Assembly: GCA_021443045.1 (NCBI GenBank)
Contig: JABUUT010000060.1
Location: 1 to 8,706 of the forward strand
DNA length: 8,706 nt
Direction: 5' to 3'
DNA from: Fibrobacteraceae bacterium
Lineage (GTDB): Bacteria > Fibrobacterota > Fibrobacteria > Fibrobacterales > Fibrobacteraceae
A model generated the notes under the pieces. It saw nothing but the letters and a program-made list of their open reading frames with translations. It ran no database searches and was not told the origin of the DNA. The first letter of the stretch is position 1; the number at the start of each line of letters is the position of its first letter. The position numbers and the translations under genes are program-made. This document shows positions 5,643-8,706 of the stretch, piece after piece.

Positions 5643-7199
5643 TTATTTTTTCTTTTTGCTTTTGGATGTGGGCTTGGCATCGGACTTGGCTTTAGACTTG
5701 CCATTCTTTGCAGCCTTCTTTTCCAAATACTCGGCCCATTCTGCATTGCGTGCTTCTTTTTCGGCCTTTTCTGCTTCGTCTTCAGCTATTTTAGCTTCTT
5801 CGGCCGCTTCCTTTGCGGCTAGTCTGGCAGCCTTGGCCCGTTCCTTGGCATTATTGGCTCTTTCCCGCAAAGTTTTGGCATCGGGCTTTTCGGGCTTAAC
5901 CTCTGTAACAATTGGAGCAACCTTTACAGTATCGGGCCCCACATCGGGGCAAACAATGTTGGCTCCACCCTTGGTACCATCGGCACATTCCATAACGCCC
6001 TGGAACACGCCCATCTTGTAGGTGCCCCACTGTTTTTTCTTAAGGCGTTCCGTGTGGCAAACTGTATCTCCAGGCATCCACTGGTAGCAGGTATCCTTTA
6101 TGGTCCAGTAGAAAATTTTTCCGTTTGGCAACCCTTCGTGGAACACGCCACTGAATTCGCCAAAGTCTATATTGCCTTCAAGTTTACCATTGTCAAAGTT
6201 AATGGAAATGTTTCGCTTCTTAAAGGGATTGCGCACAGTAATGCGACCTTGCACTACACCCTTTTCCATGGGAATTTCAGCCATTAAAAAACCCGTATCA
6301 CTGTACATTTTGGTTGTTCCAGTAATTGCATTTTGGCTGTAGCGAACTTCAAGATGTTTAAAGTAGTATTCCTTGTCGCTACCATCGGCAACGCTAGACT
6401 TGTATATGGTGGCTATGCCATCTCGTGCACCTTCTTTGTTCTGTGATGTCCAAGCAATTTTACCCCACTTGTCCCCTTGTTTCACCGGGTAGGTTGGGTC
6501 GTTCAAGTAACCAATTTCTTCACCGTGTAGTAAGCCCTCGCTATTTACATGGCGGAGATTTTCTATAACACCAGTGTAGGCAAATCCAGTAAGCTCCCCA
6601 TTGTCTAGGCAACGCACATCGCTAAAGTCGTGCATGCGGCCCACAGCATTTGGTATAAGGTTTTTAGGAAGGCCAGAAACGTTAAATACATTGGGGTCTT
6701 TTAAATCATCGGCAGCTGCTTCACTGGGGCGCTTGTGAATGTCCACAAAGCAATCGATGTCCTTTGCTCTATCCTTTCGCTTGTTAAAGTATTCTCCAAA
6801 GGGAGTCATGGACCAACCGTCACCATAAGTCAGTGCCACAGCACCTTCCATTCCACCACCCTTGGCAAAATCAGAAAGTTTAATAGGCTCCCGACTAAAG
6901 TAATCCATGCACTGGGTTAAGCGTTCGCTATCCATGCATTCACCATTGGGGCAAGCCACAATTTTTGCTTTGGGAATGTCCCACACACGGCTTACCTGCT
7001 TGTCGCTTTCCCGAATTTTAAAGCAACCACAAAGGGCCTGGTCGCCTTTAAGGTTGTAATGAACCTTTTCTAAGTTGCCAACCTGACTAGCAGGTGCAAG
7101 CCAGCAGTCAAAGTAGTCGGCAAAGGAAACAGTACTGGAAACCATTACCACAAGGGAAACGGAAACCGCGTTTTTCAAAAAAGCAGATTTGTATTTCAT
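5643..7199 (-). CDS. Exported MORN-variant-like protein with Lys/Ala/Glu-rich helical tail
   Basis: The 518-residue product starts with a signal peptide: basic MKYKSAFLKN, a hydrophobic core at about 11-25, and a likely cleavage after SFA (27). This supports the ATG at 7199; the frame opens earlier, but the extra residues destroy that signal. The mature part has 12 cysteines, suggesting disulfides and a periplasmic or surface location. From about 198 to 365 it has irregular Gly-turn repeats (GLLHGEEIGY, GARDGIATIY, GVVQGRITV, GLPNGKIFYW) that resemble the MORN-variant/YwqK type. A long, strongly helical Ala/Glu/Lys segment (about 441-500) and a Lys/Ser tail ending SKKKK follow. There is no Shine-Dalgarno. 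A weak promoter candidate is TTAACC (7286-7281)-N17-TAGATT (7263-7258). The gene is monocistronic between two terminators. Function is not known; the MORN resemblance is moderate. Confidence 0.85.
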   Translation of the reverse strand: MKYKSAFLKNAVSVSLVVMVSSTVSFADYFDCWLAPASQVGNLEKVHYNLKGDQALCGCFKIRESDKQVSRVWDIPKAKIVACPNGECMDSERLTQCMDYFSREPIKLSDFAKGGGMEGAVALTYGDGWSMTPFGEYFNKRKDRAKDIDCFVDIHKRPSEAAADDLKDPNVFNVSGLPKNLIPNAVGRMHDFSDVRCLDNGELTGFAYTGVIENLRHVNSEGLLHGEEIGYLNDPTYPVKQGDKWGKIAWTSQNKEGARDGIATIYKSSVADGSDKEYYFKHLEVRYSQNAITGTTKMYSDTGFLMAEIPMEKGVVQGRITVRNPFKKRNISINFDNGKLEGNIDFGEFSGVFHEGLPNGKIFYWTIKDTCYQWMPGDTVCHTERLKKKQWGTYKMGVFQGVMECADGTKGGANIVCPDVGPDTVKVAPIVTEVKPEKPDAKTLRERANNAKERAKAARLAAKEAAEEAKIAEDEAEKAEKEARNAEWAEYLEKKAAKNGKSKAKSDAKPTSKSKKKK

Positions 7200-7306
7200 G
7201 GTAGTAATTTTAAATAATTTTTTTTGAAAAGAAAGTTTACAAGCCACAGAAGCACTGAATCTAGGGGTAAAAAATAGAAAGGTTAATAAAAATTTATAAA
7301 AACGGC

Positions 7307-7337
7307 AAAACAAAAGCACATCCGAAGATGCGCTTTT
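7307..7337 (-). terminator. Rho-independent terminator of ddh with UUCG loop
   Basis: Read leftward, AAAAGCGCATC pairs with GATGTGCTTTT with one G.U pair, closed by the very stable C(UUCG)G tetraloop. The run TTTTGTTTT follows. It begins 30 bases after the ddh stop and separates ddh from the exported-protein gene. Confidence 0.85.
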
Positions 7338-7367
7338 ATTTTTTTGCTACAAAATTTTTTGCTGTTC

Positions 7368-8351
7368 TTACAGGCAATGGGCGCGAAGGTCTTCGTCGCT
7401 CAAAGTGCTCAAGTATGCAGGAGGAACGTCCAGCACAGTAAAGCAACCAGTCTTGCCTTCGGCCTTCATGCGAAGGGCGGCACGAACGTATGCTATAACA
7501 ACACTGGTAGTGAATTCAGGATTGGAATCCAGCTTCAGGTTATATTCAACAATATGCTTATGTTCCCCGTTCATTCCTGTTTTGCCAGAGCGAATTACAA
7601 AACCGCCGTGGGCCAGACCACTGTGGTTCTTGTTGAATTCATCTTCGCCAATAAAGTGTACGGTGGTGTCATATTCATCAAAGTAGTTGGGCATGGTCTT
7701 AATGGCGTTTTCAACATAGGCTGCATCGGCACCTTCCTTAAGCACCACAAATACTTCGCGAGTGTGCTTTTGTCGGGTGGTTAGTTCTGGGTTAGAACCG
7801 CTGCGAACGGCTTCCAAAGCGGCCTCTACAGGGCAGGTGTACTGCTTGGCGTTCTTTACCCCTTCAATGCGGCGAACAGCATCGGAGTGGCCCTGAGAAA
7901 CGCCCTTACCCCAGAAGGTGTAGTCTTTGCCGTCTGGAATAATGGAAGCCGACATCACGCGGTTTACGCTGAACATGCCTGGGTCCCAACCCACAGAAAT
8001 CATGGCGATGTTGCCAGACTTTTTTGCAGCGGCGGAAACGTTTGCAAAGTGTTCAGGAATTTTGGCGTGGGTATCGAAGGTGTCGATCACATTGAACTTT
8101 TCGGCATACTTTGGGGTCATGCCTGGCAGGTCTGTAGCGCTTCCACCACAAATTACAAGCATGTCAATCTTCCCTACCCAATTGTCCAGTTCTGCAGCAT
8201 TCAGCACTGGAATGGCTGGAGTCTGGATTTTAACGGAAGAAGGATCACGGCGAGTGAAAACAGCCACCAGTTCCATATCCGGGGCGTTCTTGACGGCACA
8301 TTCGATGCCGCGGCCAAGGTTTCCGTAACCAAGAATTGCAATCTTTTTCAT
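7368..8351 (-). CDS. ddh: meso-Diaminopimelate D-dehydrogenase
   Basis: This NADPH-dependent cytoplasmic enzyme reductively aminates L-2-amino-6-oxopimelate (tetrahydrodipicolinate) to meso-diaminopimelate in one step. It bypasses the succinylase/acetylase branches and supplies lysine and peptidoglycan cross-links. The 327-residue length matches the family (about 320-330). The N-terminal Rossmann fold has GYGNLGRG (8-15) and VFTRRD (31-36). Conserved family stretches include VICGGSATDLP (67-77), IDTFDTH (89-95), SVGWDPGMFS (119-128), WGKGVSQGHSDAVRRIEG (147-164) and AHGGFV (247-252). The ATG at 8351 is chosen because GGAG lies 9 bases upstream and the protein then starts directly with the nucleotide-binding strand; an upstream extension to 8402 has no support. 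It appears monocistronic, with its own terminator and a long AT-rich upstream region holding the TTTACAT palindromes. Confidence 0.96.
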   Translation of the reverse strand: MKKIAILGYGNLGRGIECAVKNAPDMELVAVFTRRDPSSVKIQTPAIPVLNAAELDNWVGKIDMLVICGGSATDLPGMTPKYAEKFNVIDTFDTHAKIPEHFANVSAAAKKSGNIAMISVGWDPGMFSVNRVMSASIIPDGKDYTFWGKGVSQGHSDAVRRIEGVKNAKQYTCPVEAALEAVRSGSNPELTTRQKHTREVFVVLKEGADAAYVENAIKTMPNYFDEYDTTVHFIGEDEFNKNHSGLAHGGFVIRSGKTGMNGEHKHIVEYNLKLDSNPEFTTSVVIAYVRAALRMKAEGKTGCFTVLDVPPAYLSTLSDEDLRAHCL

Positions 8352-8395
8352 AAATTGAATCTCCGAGGATTGTATTTTTAATTTCCAGTGGAAAA

Positions 8396-8424
8396 ATAAC
8401 AAACTGTTTTACGCCCATCCACAA
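8396..8424 (-). promoter_or_regulatory. Weak candidate promoter for ddh
   Basis: Read leftward, TTGTGG (8424-8419) and TGTTAT (8401-8396) stand 17 bases apart, giving a leader of about 40 bases before the ddh ATG. The matches to consensus are only 3 of 6 and 4 of 6. The AT-rich sequence further upstream could hold the real promoter. Confidence 0.25.
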
Positions 8425-8450
8425 CTTTTTTTGAAAAAAAATAGTCAAAA

Positions 8451-8529
8451 ATGTAAAAAACAGCCTATTTCTTTACATTTTATGTAAAAATGCTAATTTT
8501 TACATATTTCATTTTACAATTTTTGTAAA
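8451..8529. promoter_or_regulatory. Array of TTTACAT half-sites with two 7-3-7 palindromes; candidate operator
   Basis: Two palindromes share one design: TTTACATTTTATGTAAA (8472-8488) and TTTACAATTTTTGTAAA (8513-8529), each with perfect 7-base arms around TTT and with centres 41 bp apart. Two single half-sites, ATGTAAA at 8451-8457 and TTTACAT at 8499-8505, lie alongside. The spacing (about four helical turns) and repetition suggest a dimeric repressor or activator upstream of ddh, or of an unseen gene to the right. Local AT-richness raises the background, and TTTACA also resembles a -35 box. Confidence 0.45.
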
Positions 8530-8547
8530 TATGCTTTTTTACCACCA

Positions 8548-8586
8548 ATTAAAAAAATCGGCTCATATGCAATCAGCCATCAGTGG
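8548..8586. repeat. Dispersed repeat, left end of copy 2
   Basis: Bases 8548-8573 match 411-435 at 24 positions, differing by one inserted T and one substitution. The resemblance continues to GTGG at 8583-8586 if a 4-base insertion (ATCA) is allowed. The other arm, if present, would fall at or beyond the right edge. As in copy 1, the leftward reading ends with GAGCC followed by a T-run (complement of 8551-8557). Confidence 0.6.
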
Positions 8587-8706
8587 TGGCTGGCTGTTTA
8601 CCAGCCTCCAACAACTAATCATCTCCTTTTAACCACAGCGTTGCACAACGGCACTGCCCCGCTCAACAAGAAACTATCCAGTTTGTTATTTCGCAGGGCA
8701 GATGCC

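Larger units (their letters stand above)
8352..8706. other. 355-bp region without a supported gene
   Basis: This stretch holds the ddh leader, the TTTACAT palindromes, the second copy of the dispersed repeat and a hairpin region (8574-8606). Near the right edge a leftward frame is open from 8705 to a TGA at 8621-8619 (28 codons). It could be the C-terminus of a gene outside the window but is too short to call. No RNA gene was recognised. Confidence 0.6.

Noticed and set aside
5614..6021. Rightward 135-codon frame rich in Leu, Ala and Ser
   Set aside because: It is the antisense of the Lys/Ala/Glu-rich tail of the exported protein, whose codon bias keeps this frame open. It has no ribosome site.
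8567..8632. Rightward 21-codon hydrophobic peptide frame
   Set aside because: There is no Shine-Dalgarno sequence, and it lies within the dispersed repeat and hairpin region, so it is most likely incidental.
8619..8705. Leftward frame open from the right edge to TGA (28 codons), possible C-terminus of an outside gene
   Set aside because: Twenty-eight open codons are expected by chance in about a quarter of random frames, and the residues match nothing I recognise.

Overview
The window looks like chromosomal DNA of a Gram-negative, diderm bacterium of moderate GC content with AT-rich intergenic regions. The evidence is a lipoprotein signal peptidase, a meso-diaminopimelate dehydrogenase and an exported protein with a classical signal peptide. 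The isolated dnaA, the diaminopimelate dehydrogenase and the style of the exported MORN-like protein remind me of Fibrobacterota (Fibrobacter-like). That placement is recalled inference, not proof. I see no insertion sequence, CRISPR array, prophage gene, tRNA or rRNA.

Layout. Bases 1-145 hold two intrinsic terminators, each preceded by the same 13-base sequence; the second also follows a strong hairpin, which suggests tandem small-RNA or 3'-end units. Next is a small tail-anchored zinc-ribbon protein (159-398, +). Bases 399-582 are non-coding and contain an imperfect inverted-repeat element of about 140 bp; a copy of its left end recurs at 8548-8586. Bases 583-4063 hold a tightly packed leftward operon: a three-helix membrane protein with two CxxC pairs, a squalene/phytoene-synthase family enzyme, lspA (signal peptidase II) and a RluD-type pseudouridine synthase with a long charged tail. 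The first two junctions overlap by 14 bp each and the last gap is 8 bp, so translational coupling is likely.

Bases 4064-4242 separate that operon from the divergent dnaA. This AT-rich stretch has several DnaA-box-like 9-mers and a good sigma70-type promoter with one box in its spacer, suggesting DnaA autoregulation and possibly an origin region. dnaA (4243-5574, +) is followed by a bidirectional terminator, not by dnaN/recF. Convergent to it is a gene for a large exported protein with MORN-variant-like repeats and a Lys/Ala/Glu-rich helical tail (5643-7199, -). Upstream of it, ddh (7368-8351, -) ends in a terminator with a UUCG loop. The last 355 bases (8352-8706) hold no firm gene. They contain a cluster of TTTACAT half-sites forming two palindromes of identical 7-3-7 design, the second copy of the dispersed repeat, and two mutually exclusive hairpins.

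Functionally, the window mixes replication initiation (dnaA), envelope biogenesis (lspA, ddh, the exported protein, a possible isoprenoid step) and ribosome maturation (rluD). The most unusual signals are the inverted-repeat element with its second copy, the TTTACAT palindrome array, the tandem terminator-linked repeat at the left edge, and the membrane protein with paired CxxC motifs next to a squalene-synthase-like enzyme.
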